Assembly (NCBI RefSeq): GCF_001679665.1
Contig: NZ_CP013244.1
Location: 1,930,980 to 1,994,979 of the forward strand
Direction: 5' to 3'
DNA: 64,000 nucleotides
Source of the DNA: Candidatus Viadribacter manganicus
Lineage (GTDB): Bacteria; Pseudomonadota; Alphaproteobacteria; Caulobacterales; Aquidulcibacteraceae
The notes below the pieces were generated by a model. It searched no databases. It was not told the DNA's origin and saw only the letters and a list, made by a program, of their open reading frames with translations. Shown here piece after piece: positions 45,846 through 53,881 of this stretch. The position numbers and the translations under genes were made by a program. How positions within the stretch are numbered: the first letter of the stretch is position 1; each line of letters opens with the position of its first letter.

Positions 45846-46975
45846 GACGCTAGCTCCGCGACAATTCTGTTCGAAAGCAAACGGCCGCTCCGGGTCAAAC
45901 GGATGCGGCCGTTTTCTTGGCTGACAAGCCCCTGCTCTGTCAGCCACTCAAGCGCTCGGCGATTGATCGGTGCACCACGCAGCGCCTCGACGCGCGCAAG
46001 TTCGACGCCTTCTTCGATGCGAAGCCCCATCAGCAACACCTCATCAGCTGTCTCCTGCGGCGTCAGCTCCGCTTCGGAAATCCAGCCAACGCCGCGTTCT
46101 TTTACAGCATCCAGATAATCAGACGGCCGGCGCCGGGCTTCGAACGCAATCCGCGCGCCTGCGTGGCCGAGGCGGCCGTGCGCCCCCGGCCCAACCCCAA
46201 TCCAGTCCTCGCTTTGCCAGTAGACCAGATTGTGACGGGAGCGCGCGGCTATCGTGCGCGCATGGTTGGAAATCTCATACGCAGGAAAGCCAGCAGCATC
46301 GCATATGTCTTGCGTGAGCTCGTAAAGCTCAGCCGACAGATCATCACTCGGCGTGACGAGTTGGCCGCGGTCGACCCGGCGGGCGAACGCGGTGCCCGGC
46401 TCAATGGTCAATTGATAGAGCGACAAATGCTCGATCGGCAGCGCGAGCGCGGCTTTGAGTTCATGCGCCCATGCCTCCGCGCTCTGCCCTTCACGCGCAT
46501 AAATAAGATCGACCGACACGCGTTGACCGGTCGCGGCTGCGGCCTCGATCGCGCGCCATGAGGCCGGCGCGTCATGCTTACGGCCAAGCGCCTTCAGCGC
46601 ATCATCGTCAAAAGCTTGCGCACCGATCGAAAAGCGATTGATGCCGGCGGCGGCCTGCTCCGCAAACAGCGCTACATCTTCGGGATTGGATTCGAGCGTA
46701 ATCTCGCAGTCATCGCTGACATCGTAATGCTGGCGCGCGGCGGCGATCAGCTGCTCGATCTCTGCACCGCGCAACAACGAAGGTGTACCGCCACCAAAGA
46801 ACAAACTCACCACCTTGCGCCTGCCAAAGCGCCGCGCGTGCCCCTCCAGATCGTTTGCGATGGCCGCGAGCAGCGGCGCGTTGTCGGCGCCGCGCGCTCG
46901 ATAGACGTTGAAATCGCAATACGGACAAATGGCGCTGCAATACGGCCAGTGAATGTAGATGCCGGTTTCGCTCAT
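45842..46975 (-). CDS. hemW: HemW-type radical SAM protein
   Basis: 377 aa. The radical-SAM motif near the start is [19 protein letters not shown] with C13, C17 and C20; then [10 protein letters not shown] and [21 protein letters not shown]. The C-terminal HemN domain is complete. HemW is a heme chaperone rather than a coproporphyrinogen oxidase. It overlaps rdgB by 4 bp and shares TTAA with the convergent lpoA stop. Confidence 0.93.
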   Translation of the reverse strand: MSETGIYIHWPYCSAICPYCDFNVYRARGADNAPLLAAIANDLEGHARRFGRRKVVSLFFGGGTPSLLRGAEIEQLIAAARQHYDVSDDCEITLESNPEDVALFAEQAAAGINRFSIGAQAFDDDALKALGRKHDAPASWRAIEAAAATGQRVSVDLIYAREGQSAEAWAHELKAALALPIEHLSLYQLTIEPGTAFARRVDRGQLVTPSDDLSAELYELTQDICDAAGFPAYEISNHARTIAARSRHNLVYWQSEDWIGVGPGAHGRLGHAGARIAFEARRRPSDYLDAVKERGVGWISEAELTPQETADEVLLMGLRIEEGVELARVEALRGAPINRRALEWLTEQGLVSQENGRIRLTRSGRLLSNRIVAELAS

Positions 46976-47562
46976 TTAAGCGACGCGACAAGCTTCTCGA
47001 ACGCGCGCGCGCGATGGGTCAGCGGCAACTTCTCGTCGTGCGTCATCTCGCCGAACGTACGCGTGAGCCCCGTCGGCTCAAAAATCGGATCGTAGCCGAA
47101 GCCCTTCTCGCCCCGCGGCGGCCATACAATCGAACCCCGCGCCTCGCCTTCAAAGGTTTCGAGGCTTCCGTCCGGCAACGCCAAGGCGAGCGCGCACACA
47201 AAGCGTGCGTCGGGATCGGCGCCTGTCGCGCTCAACTCGTCCCACACACGCTTCATCGCCGCGCCGAAATCCTTGTTCGGACCAGCCCAGCGCGCCGAAT
47301 AAATCCCGGGATCACCATTGATGGCAAAAACCTCGAGCCCGGAATCATCGGCGAGCGCCGGCAAACCTGACGCCAGCGCGGCGGCCCGCGCCTTCAACGC
47401 TGCATTGCCGGTGAACGTCGCTTCCGTCTCATCCGGTTCGGGAAGCCCCAGTTCGCCAGCGGACACCGGCTCCAGACCCAAGGGACCGAGCAACGCCGCG
47501 ATCTCGCGGACTTTTCCGGCATTATGGGAAGCAACAACCAATCGGCCGGTGAGACGGGGCAT
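46972..47562 (-). CDS. rdgB: dITP/XTP pyrophosphatase (Ham1 family)
   Basis: The frame is open from 47688; the family start [21 protein letters not shown] at 47562 gives 196 aa. Motifs: [39 protein letters not shown]. It removes non-canonical purine nucleotides (dITP, XTP). The pair rph-rdgB, usually adjacent in relatives, is here split by three genes. Confidence 0.94.
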   Translation of the reverse strand: MPRLTGRLVVASHNAGKVREIAALLGPLGLEPVSAGELGLPEPDETEATFTGNAALKARAAALASGLPALADDSGLEVFAINGDPGIYSARWAGPNKDFGAAMKRVWDELSATGADPDARFVCALALALPDGSLETFEGEARGSIVWPPRGEKGFGYDPIFEPTGLTRTFGEMTHDEKLPLTHRARAFEKLVASLK

Positions 47563-47657
47563 GGGCGCAACACTTGTTTGACTAGAGGCAACACGGTCTA
47601 TATCGTTTATCAATAAACCCAGGCTAAGCTCAGCCCGGAAAGAGGTTTCTCGCCCCC

Positions 47658-48263
47658 ATGAAGGCCCTCGGCAAAGGCTCCATCGCATCGATCGTCAGGA
47701 TTGGCCTGATGTTCGCCTGGTACGCCCTCTGGGTTGCGGCGATCGGCGTTGTTTGCGGCGCGATTGGCTACGGCGTCATCCTGACGCTGATCGCAAACGG
47801 CTCCATTGACCCCGCCCTGCTTCAAGGTGGCGCCGGCAATGCGGAGCTGGGTTCAGGCGGCGGCGACTTTCATATCACCTACGATCAACCCGGCGGCGGC
47901 GCCTGGCCCGTGGTCGTTCCAGCGTTGCTCATCGCGGCGGTCGCGGTTGCCGGATCGCTGATCATCGTCTGGCGCCTGCGCAAATTGTTCGACAGCTTCT
48001 CTTCCGGAGAACCATTCCAACGCGAAAACGCGACGCATCTTCGCGTCATCTGGATCACGATGCTGGTGATCGAGGTTTCACGCTACGTGCTGATGGCGCT
48101 CACCGGCTTCTTGCTCGCGCACTTCGGCGGCCCCGACGTGAACGCGAACTACGAACTCAGCGTCGATCTTTCGACCTGGGGCTCAATCCTCATCTTGATC
48201 GTATTGGCTGAAGTCTTCCGCGAGGGCGCGCGCCTTAAGGAAGAACAGGAGCTGACGATCTAA
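47658..48263 (+). CDS. DUF2975 membrane protein
   Basis: 201 aa with four membrane helices (about 12-40, 83-108, 130-152 and 170-190). The [24 protein letters not shown] loop between helices 2 and 3 is the DUF2975 hallmark. Its stop overlaps the start of the following HTH gene by one base (TAATG). DUF2975/HTH pairs, such as B. subtilis YoaS/YozG, occur widely; the function is unknown, possibly membrane-linked gene control. Confidence 0.85.
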   Translation: MKALGKGSIASIVRIGLMFAWYALWVAAIGVVCGAIGYGVILTLIANGSIDPALLQGGAGNAELGSGGGDFHITYDQPGGGAWPVVVPALLIAAVAVAGSLIIVWRLRKLFDSFSSGEPFQRENATHLRVIWITMLVIEVSRYVLMALTGFLLAHFGGPDVNANYELSVDLSTWGSILILIVLAEVFREGARLKEEQELTI

Positions 48264-48511
48264 TGGCGATCCGCGTCACTCTTGATCGCATCCTGTTGGA
48301 TCGCCGCATGTCGCTGACTGACCTCAGCGAAAAGGTCGGCGTGACGCTCGCCAATCTGTCGATCCTGAAGACCGGCAAAGCCAAAGCTATCCGCTTCTCG
48401 ACGCTCAACGCGCTCTGCCGCGTGCTCGAGTGCCAGCCCGGTGAAATTCTGAGCTACGAACCTAGCGAAGACGACGCGCTCGACGAAGCCGCCGATCAAG
48501 CGGCCGAATAA
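48263..48511 (+). CDS. XRE-type HTH protein, YozG-like
   Basis: 82 aa. One compact helix-turn-helix domain (RMSLTDLSEKVGVTLANLSILKTGKAKAIRFSTLNALCRVL, about 13-52) is followed by ECQPGEIL and an acidic tail. It is translationally coupled to the DUF2975 gene. The last 16 bp overlap the convergent hypothetical gene. Confidence 0.88.
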   Translation: MAIRVTLDRILLDRRMSLTDLSEKVGVTLANLSILKTGKAKAIRFSTLNALCRVLECQPGEILSYEPSEDDALDEAADQAAE

Positions 48512-48963
48512 GGCGCGCCGACTTCAAGTCCGAGTCCCTCATTATCTTCATCGTCCAGTTCATTGGCGGAAATGAAGTCCGCCTCGCCAAACAGCGCGAA
48601 ATCGCGGCCGTTGACGTCGAAGACATAGCCAACATCGACGCGATAGGGGTTGGTCATTGCCAAGCGTCGCGGATTCTTGAGTTCAGCGCCAATTAGCCAC
48701 GGCAGCTCGATATCTTCGCTCGACCAATCGCGCTGGATCGCTTTGAACGCATCCGGTTCGTCGCTCCTCAAGTGTCCGTAAGCGGTTTCGAGCAGAGTCC
48801 CCTCTCGCACAACGATATCTGTCGCACCCTCAAACCCGATGTCGATATTGAACACCGCGCCGCTTTCGAACGTAATCTCAATCGGATCGTCGCCTTCGAA
48901 CGGCGCATAACCCACGCGCACAATGCGCGTGATCGGGCCGGCTTTGATCAAACTCTCAATCAT
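48496..48963 (-). CDS. hypothetical acidic soluble protein
   Basis: 155 aa, acidic, no signal peptide or membrane helix. Beta-rich segments (ITFESGAVFNIDIGFEGATDIVV) and a central DAFKAIQRDWSSEDIELPWLIGAELKNPRR; no family recognised. It starts 12 bp after rph on the same strand and may be co-transcribed with it. Confidence 0.65.
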   Translation of the reverse strand: MIESLIKAGPITRIVRVGYAPFEGDDPIEITFESGAVFNIDIGFEGATDIVVREGTLLETAYGHLRSDEPDAFKAIQRDWSSEDIELPWLIGAELKNPRRLAMTNPYRVDVGYVFDVNGRDFALFGEADFISANELDDEDNEGLGLEVGAPYSAA

Positions 48964-48975
48964 GGACGTTATGCC

Positions 48976-49689
48976 TTAGCCGACAGCCGCGCGTTGTTTG
49001 TCAAACAACTGCCCGCAGCCGAGCTTCGCCAAACGCATCAGCTCAGCGAACTCCTCATCGCTGAACGGACGTTTCTCGCCGGTAGCCTGCAATTCGATCA
49101 TGCGGCCATCGCCGGCCAGGATGAAATTCGCATCGACTTCGGCGCTGGAATCTTCCGCGTAATCGATGTCGAGAATCGGCGTGCCATCGAACACGCCGCA
49201 CGAGATCGCTGCGACCTGGCCGGTGACTGGCGTTTCTTTGATCACCTTCTCTTCAACGAGATACTTGCACGCGCGCGCCAGCGCGACCCACGCTCCGGTG
49301 ATCGCCGCCGTACGCGTGCCGCCATCTGCCTGAATGACATCGCAATCGAGCGTGATGGTGCGATCGCCGAGAATTTTCAGATCGACGACCGAACGCAGCG
49401 AGCGTCCGATCAAGCGCTGAATCTCCTGCGTCCGGCCAGATTGCTTACCTTGCGCGGCTTCCCGGCGGCCACGCGTGTGCGTTGCGCGCGGCAGCATGCC
49501 GTACTCCCCCGTCACCCAGCCACGTCCCTGACCCTTCAGCCATCCGGGCACGCCCTGCTCGACGCTTGCCGTGCACAGCACATGCGTCTGACCGAAGCGG
49601 GCCAGGCACGAACCTTCCGCGTAGCGGGAGACGCCAATCTCGAGGGTCACATCACGCAATTGATCGGGCGCACGGCCTGAGGGACGCAT
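48976..49689 (-). CDS. rph: ribonuclease PH
   Basis: 237 aa, usual length. Signatures: [64 protein letters not shown] and the [19 protein letters not shown] core. It trims tRNA 3' ends phosphorolytically. In relatives rph is next to hrcA; here an ATPase gene and an exported protein intervene. Confidence 0.96.
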   Translation of the reverse strand: MRPSGRAPDQLRDVTLEIGVSRYAEGSCLARFGQTHVLCTASVEQGVPGWLKGQGRGWVTGEYGMLPRATHTRGRREAAQGKQSGRTQEIQRLIGRSLRSVVDLKILGDRTITLDCDVIQADGGTRTAAITGAWVALARACKYLVEEKVIKETPVTGQVAAISCGVFDGTPILDIDYAEDSSAEVDANFILAGDGRMIELQATGEKRPFSDEEFAELMRLAKLGCGQLFDKQRAAVG

Positions 49690-49719
49690 AGGGGCTCCTG
49701 GATAGGGTTGTTTGGAATA

Positions 49720-49918
49720 GTTAGGCCCATGCGGCCAAACTTTCCTATAGATCGGTATTTCCGGACGAAGTGACCGAAGCCGGCCCAGAAGTCGATGCCC
49801 CTAAATGGCATGTCCGTTCGGCGGCGCTCGAATAGAAAAGTTCGGGCCAGTTCGGGCGACTCGCCCTAACAGGCTTCCTATACCGCATTATAGGATTGTT
49901 TGGCCACGCCGACCTAAC
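49720..49918. repeat. 39-bp imperfect inverted repeats in the rph / ATPase gap
   Basis: The arm 49720-49758 (GTTAGGCC...GGCCAAAC...CCTATAG...CGGTAT) and the arm 49880-49918 (ATACCG...ATAGGA...GTTTGGCC...CCTAAC) are reverse complements at about three quarters of positions. A weaker match continues outward for about 15 bp. A shorter direct copy (ATAGG-TTGTTTGG) lies at 49702-49715. The 121-bp centre shows no ORF I can support. The gap separates rph from the ATPase and could be a small non-autonomous (MITE-like) element or a symmetric regulatory site. Confidence 0.6.
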
Positions 49919-49934
49919 CGGACCAAAATACCGT

Positions 49935-51122
49935 ATGAAGGCCACCTACAATCCATACAATCCGGGCGCTGGGGTCCCTCCCCGCGAACTCGCTGGCCGC
50001 GATCAGCTCATCGAAAACGCACGCGTCGCGATCGTCCGCGCCAAAGGCGGACGCGCCGCCAAGAGTGCGATCATGCTGGGCCTGCGCGGCGTCGGCAAAA
50101 CCGTCCTGCTCAATGCCTTCGAGGCCATCGCCGAAGAAGAAGGCTGTCAGACCGCCCTCATCGAGATCGATCCCAACACACCGCTCGCACAGCAACTCGC
50201 GCCGCAGCTCCAGCACATCCTTCATCGTCTCGACCGCATGAAGAAGGCCGGCGCCGATTTGCAGAAAGCCTTCGGCGCTCTGCGCGCGTTCGCCAGCATG
50301 TTCAAAGCCACCGTCGGCGATGTGGACTTCGGTTTCGCGGTCACACCCGCGACCGGCGATCTCTCAATCGATCTCACCGACTTGCTCGTCGCAATCGCGG
50401 ACGCAGCCAAGAAACGCGACACGGCCGTCATTTTGCTGATCGACGAAATCCAGTATCTGCAAAAGGGCGATCTAAGTGCGCTGATCATGGCGATGCACAA
50501 AGTCGCGCAACGCCAACTTCCCCTCCTCCTCTTCGGCGGCGGCCTGCCGCAACTCGCCAAGCTCGCTGGCGATGCGAAGTCCTATGCCGAACGCCTATTC
50601 GACTATCCGCCAATCGGTCCGCTCGACGAAGCGGGCGCGCGCACCGCGCTCACAGTGCCGGCGGATCGCGAAGGCGCGAAGTTCACCAAGGAAGCGCTCG
50701 ATTACGTCATCGATCAAACCGGTCGCTACCCATTCTTTCTACAAGTTTGGGGATCGCATTGCTGGGACGCCGCCACCAAATCACCGATCACTCTCGATGA
50801 TGCAAAGCGCGCCACCGAAGCCGCTGTTGCCGCGTTGGACGAAGGCATTTTCAAGGTGCGGCTCGCGCGCCTCACTGACCGGCAAAAGACCTACGCACGC
50901 GCCATGGCGGAATTCGGCGCAGAACCCGTCAATTCATCAGACGTAGCCAATGCATTGGGCCTCAGCCTCAGCCAAGCCGCACCGATCCGCGACGAATTGA
51001 TCAAGAAAGGCATGGCCTATTCGCCCGAACGTGGCCTCATCGGCTTCACCGTGCCGAAGTTCGATGAATACATGCGCCGCGCCGTGCCCACGAACGGCAA
51101 AAAGAAAACCGCGAAAGCCTAA
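49935..51122 (+). CDS. Orc1/Cdc6-like AAA+ ATPase with winged-helix C-terminus
   Basis: Start at 49935 (MKATYNPYNPGAGVPPRELAGRD); 395 aa. Walker A GLRGVGKT is at about residues 49-56, Walker B VILLIDEIQYL near 160-170, and a GGGLPQLAKLAGDAKSYAERLFDYPPIGPL sensor region follows. The C-terminal winged-helix-like part (about 305-380) has LTDRQKTYARAMAEFG, SDVANALGLSLSQAAPIRDELIKKGM and GLIGFTVPKFDEYM. This is the bacterial group of archaeal-type/ORC-CDC6-like ATPases, of unknown role and often scattered. It is not part of the usual rph-hrcA neighbourhood, so probably an insertion. It shares CTAA with the next gene's stop. Confidence 0.8.
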   Translation: MKATYNPYNPGAGVPPRELAGRDQLIENARVAIVRAKGGRAAKSAIMLGLRGVGKTVLLNAFEAIAEEEGCQTALIEIDPNTPLAQQLAPQLQHILHRLDRMKKAGADLQKAFGALRAFASMFKATVGDVDFGFAVTPATGDLSIDLTDLLVAIADAAKKRDTAVILLIDEIQYLQKGDLSALIMAMHKVAQRQLPLLLFGGGLPQLAKLAGDAKSYAERLFDYPPIGPLDEAGARTALTVPADREGAKFTKEALDYVIDQTGRYPFFLQVWGSHCWDAATKSPITLDDAKRATEAAVAALDEGIFKVRLARLTDRQKTYARAMAEFGAEPVNSSDVANALGLSLSQAAPIRDELIKKGMAYSPERGLIGFTVPKFDEYMRRAVPTNGKKKTAKA

Positions 51123-51985
51123 GACGCGCAGCGCAGCGTGAGTTGACGCGTACGGCGATTGACGCTGACCGACGAACAACCGGCGCTCAACAAAGCTTGC
51201 CCGCCAAGCGTCAGAGTTGGTGGTGTTTCACTCGCCGCGCCTTCCGCGATGATTGCATCTTCCTCTAGCGCGCCGAGCAGCGGCGACACCGTCCGCGCAA
51301 ACGTCGGGCCGAGCTCAATGCCGTGCACTGTCAGTGACGTCGTCACCGGCTGCATCAGAGTCGACAAACCCAAGATCACGGGCCGTTCCGACAACTCTCC
51401 TGCGGAGGGAATGACGCCGTCACGATCAAAAGCGCGCACGGCGGGGCGATTGAGAATGCTCGCATCGTTGGCAACGTCGAAAAGCACCCGCAACGATCTG
51501 CCCCCGACATCGGCCTGCACGAACCAAGCGTCCGGATTTTCCAGCGGCAGAACAATATCACGCGCGGCAGCGGCCTCCGCGCCGATGGCGATCGTCACAA
51601 TATCATAGGGCAGCGAACCCGGTCCGATCACACCATCGGCGCGCGTGCTCACCGGCACAGGAAAGATGCCCGCCATGTTACGCGCCGAGCGCTCGCCAAA
51701 GCGAATGTTCGGGCGGGCAATACGACCGCGCATACTGCCGCCACCTTCGATACCAACTTGCACCTGCGCGAACGGCAAGCGGCGCACACCCAGGCGCTCC
51801 GCCGCCGGCGTTGAAAGCGCCAGCATGTCCGGCATCCGCGGATCGACCTCCAGCCGAACCGGGCGTCCGTTGATGGTCGCATCGACGATCGCCACGGGCG
51901 ACGCCTCAAGCGTGATCGACGTTTGCGCCGCCACGGGGCCCGCGAACCACAGAACGAAAAGAAAAGAGAAGAGTCCCCAATGCAT
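51119..51985 (-). CDS. exported protein with degenerate retropepsin-like repeats
   Basis: 288 aa with a signal peptide (about 1-20, ending GPVAAQ). Two segments resemble retropepsin-like half-domains, [25 protein letters not shown] and [23 protein letters not shown], but the catalytic D-T-G is replaced by D-P-R and D-V-A, so protease activity is doubtful. Two C-terminal cysteines (CSSVSVNRR...LRC) may form a disulphide. It ends the insertion next to hrcA; its start is 85 bp from hrcA, divergent. Confidence 0.6.
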   Translation of the reverse strand: MHWGLFSFLFVLWFAGPVAAQTSITLEASPVAIVDATINGRPVRLEVDPRMPDMLALSTPAAERLGVRRLPFAQVQVGIEGGGSMRGRIARPNIRFGERSARNMAGIFPVPVSTRADGVIGPGSLPYDIVTIAIGAEAAAARDIVLPLENPDAWFVQADVGGRSLRVLFDVANDASILNRPAVRAFDRDGVIPSAGELSERPVILGLSTLMQPVTTSLTVHGIELGPTFARTVSPLLGALEEDAIIAEGAASETPPTLTLGGQALLSAGCSSVSVNRRTRQLTLRCAS

Positions 51986-52070
51986 TCCGCTTGGTCCCGG
52001 CGGAACAGGGCAATTTCAAGTCAGGGGCGACGGTTGCACATACGGCGGCGTTCGCTACCTAGGGCCTCGA

Positions 52071-53147
52071 ATGGCGTTGCCTCCCTCCTCCGACCTCACA
52101 TCGCTCGATGCGCGGGCGCGTGAGATTTTCCGCGAGATCGTCGAGTCGTATCTGACGACGGGCGAACCGGTTGGCTCGCGCACGTTGTCCAAGCTCGCGG
52201 GTGTTGGCCTCTCCGCCGCCTCGATCCGCAACACCATGGCTGACCTTGCCGGTCTCGGCCTGCTCGAAGCGCCGCACGCCATGGCTGGGCGCCTGCCAAC
52301 ACAACAAGGGCTCCGCTTCTTCGTCGATAGCTTGCTGCAACTCGGCGACGTACCGGTGGACGAAAAGCGCGAGATCGATGCGCGCATCGCAGCGGCAGGC
52401 TCAAACCCGCAAGACGTCATGGGCGCGGCGTCCGACTTGCTCTCCGGCCTGGCGGGCGGCGCGGGCCTTGTCGTTACGCCCGAACGCGACGCGCCCGTGC
52501 GGCACGCGGAAATTGTCGGCATCGGCCCAGGCCAAGCGCTGCTCGTTCTCGTGTTCGAGGACAACCAAGTCGAAAATCGTATCATCAACATTCCGGCCGA
52601 TCTGCCCGCCGGCGCTCTAAGCGAAGCTGCGAACTACCTCAACGCGCGCTTTAAGGGCCGCACCTTGGCCGATGCGCGCGCCGCCGCTGCGGAAGCCCTG
52701 AGCCGCGATCGCGCCGCCCTCGACAAAGCCGCGGCGGGTTTGGTCGAAAAAGGTCTGGTTGAGTGGTCTGGCGAAGATCCGACGCTTGGCCGATCCCTGA
52801 TCGTGCGCGGGCGCGGGAACCTCCTCCAGGATCAGCAGGCTGTGGCCGACCTCGAACGGGCCCGAAAGCTGTTCGATGACCTGGAAAAAACCCGCGAACT
52901 CATTCAAGTGCTGGATTTAGCCAAGGCCGGAGATGCAGTGCGCGTCTACATCGGCTCGGAAAACCCACTATTTTCGCTCTCGGGGTCGAGTCTGATCGTC
53001 GCCCCCTATATGAACGCGGAACGGAAGGTAGTCGGGGCTTTGGGCGTGATCGGCCCTACCCGGCTGAACTATGCGCGGGTAATCCCCGTGGTGGATTATA
53101 CGGCGCGTGTTGTCGGCCGGGTGCTCGACGGACGCGGCGAACGATGA
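52071..53147 (+). CDS. hrcA: heat-inducible transcription repressor HrcA
   Basis: 358 aa from ATG at 52071; an open frame from 51645 would overlap the divergent gene antisense and is rejected. Winged helix: [54 protein letters not shown]. The C-terminal dimerisation part ends with [41 protein letters not shown]-type sequence. HrcA represses groESL through CIRCE sites. No CIRCE is visible in this window. It overlaps nothing and precedes grpE by 7 bp. Confidence 0.95.
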   Translation: MALPPSSDLTSLDARAREIFREIVESYLTTGEPVGSRTLSKLAGVGLSAASIRNTMADLAGLGLLEAPHAMAGRLPTQQGLRFFVDSLLQLGDVPVDEKREIDARIAAAGSNPQDVMGAASDLLSGLAGGAGLVVTPERDAPVRHAEIVGIGPGQALLVLVFEDNQVENRIINIPADLPAGALSEAANYLNARFKGRTLADARAAAAEALSRDRAALDKAAAGLVEKGLVEWSGEDPTLGRSLIVRGRGNLLQDQQAVADLERARKLFDDLEKTRELIQVLDLAKAGDAVRVYIGSENPLFSLSGSSLIVAPYMNAERKVVGALGVIGPTRLNYARVIPVVDYTARVVGRVLDGRGER

Positions 53148-53154
53148 GGATGGA

Positions 53155-53715
53155 ATGACCGACGAAGCGAACCCACAGCCGGACGTGCAAACCGAAGCGA
53201 ACGCCGAAGCCGCGCCGCTCAACATCGAGGCGCTGCAGGCTGAAGTCACCAAAGCGCGCGACGACATGCTCCGCGCCTTGGCAGACGCCGAGAACACGCG
53301 CCGCCGCGCCGAACGCCAAGCTGCCGAAGCGCGCGCTTACGCCATCGATCGCTTCGCACTCGATCTACTGCCGATCGCCGACACGCTGCATCGCGCCTTG
53401 CAAACGGCCCCGCGCGACGGCGTGGACGAAGCCCTGAGTAACCTTCTCACCGGCCTTGAACTCACCGAACGCTCGCTCGTCGAGGCATTCGCGAAGCATG
53501 GCCTCAAGCGCGTCGGCGCACGCGGTGAGCCCTTCGACCCGAAGTTCCACCAAGCGGTGGCCCAAGCGCCGGGCGATCAACCTGCGGGCTCAGTTCAAGA
53601 AGTTATGCAGCACGGGTACGTGCTCGGCGACCGTACGGTGCGCGCGGCGATGGTGCTGGTTTCCGCTGGCCCTCCGGCTGCGGCGTCGGCGCATAACGTC
53701 GACATCAAAGTCTAG
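53155..53715 (+). CDS. grpE: nucleotide exchange factor GrpE
   Basis: 186 aa from ATG at 53155 with GAGGA eight bases upstream. An acidic N-terminus is followed by a long coiled coil (ALQAEVTKARDDMLRALADAENTRRRAERQA, about 23-60) and the GrpE beta domain (GEPFDPKFHQAVAQAPGDQPAGSVQEVMQHGYVLGDRTVRAAMV). It releases ADP from DnaK, encoded 7 kb downstream. It is co-transcribed with hrcA. Confidence 0.95.
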   Translation: MTDEANPQPDVQTEANAEAAPLNIEALQAEVTKARDDMLRALADAENTRRRAERQAAEARAYAIDRFALDLLPIADTLHRALQTAPRDGVDEALSNLLTGLELTERSLVEAFAKHGLKRVGARGEPFDPKFHQAVAQAPGDQPAGSVQEVMQHGYVLGDRTVRAAMVLVSAGPPAAASAHNVDIKV

Positions 53716-53842
53716 CAAAGCCCCTTTTTCTTCGCGTCCCGGCGCGTTGCCAGCTAAGCCAAACGCGTCCATCGCTCTGCGGCGATGGCGCGAAAAGGCT
53801 GGATTCCGCCTGAATTCCGCTTTGCGTCTGACATGACGGATT

Positions 53843-53851
53843 GTTAACCAT
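53843..53851 (+). promoter_or_regulatory. CtrA half-site candidate upstream of the PPC protein gene
   Basis: GTTAACCAT contains TTAACCAT, the CtrA half-site form known in Caulobacterales, 31 bp before the PPC gene start. A GATTC (GANTC, CcrM methylation motif) lies at 53802-53806. No second TTAA is at the canonical 7-bp spacing. CtrA control is inferred. Confidence 0.35.
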
Positions 53852-53881
53852 ATCCGTACGCGATTTTGAGGGGAGTACCAC

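Noticed and set aside
51645-52070. Open frame extending hrcA upstream by 142 codons
   Set aside because: It is antisense to the exported-protein gene, its codons look unlike HrcA, and the HrcA family starts at 52071.
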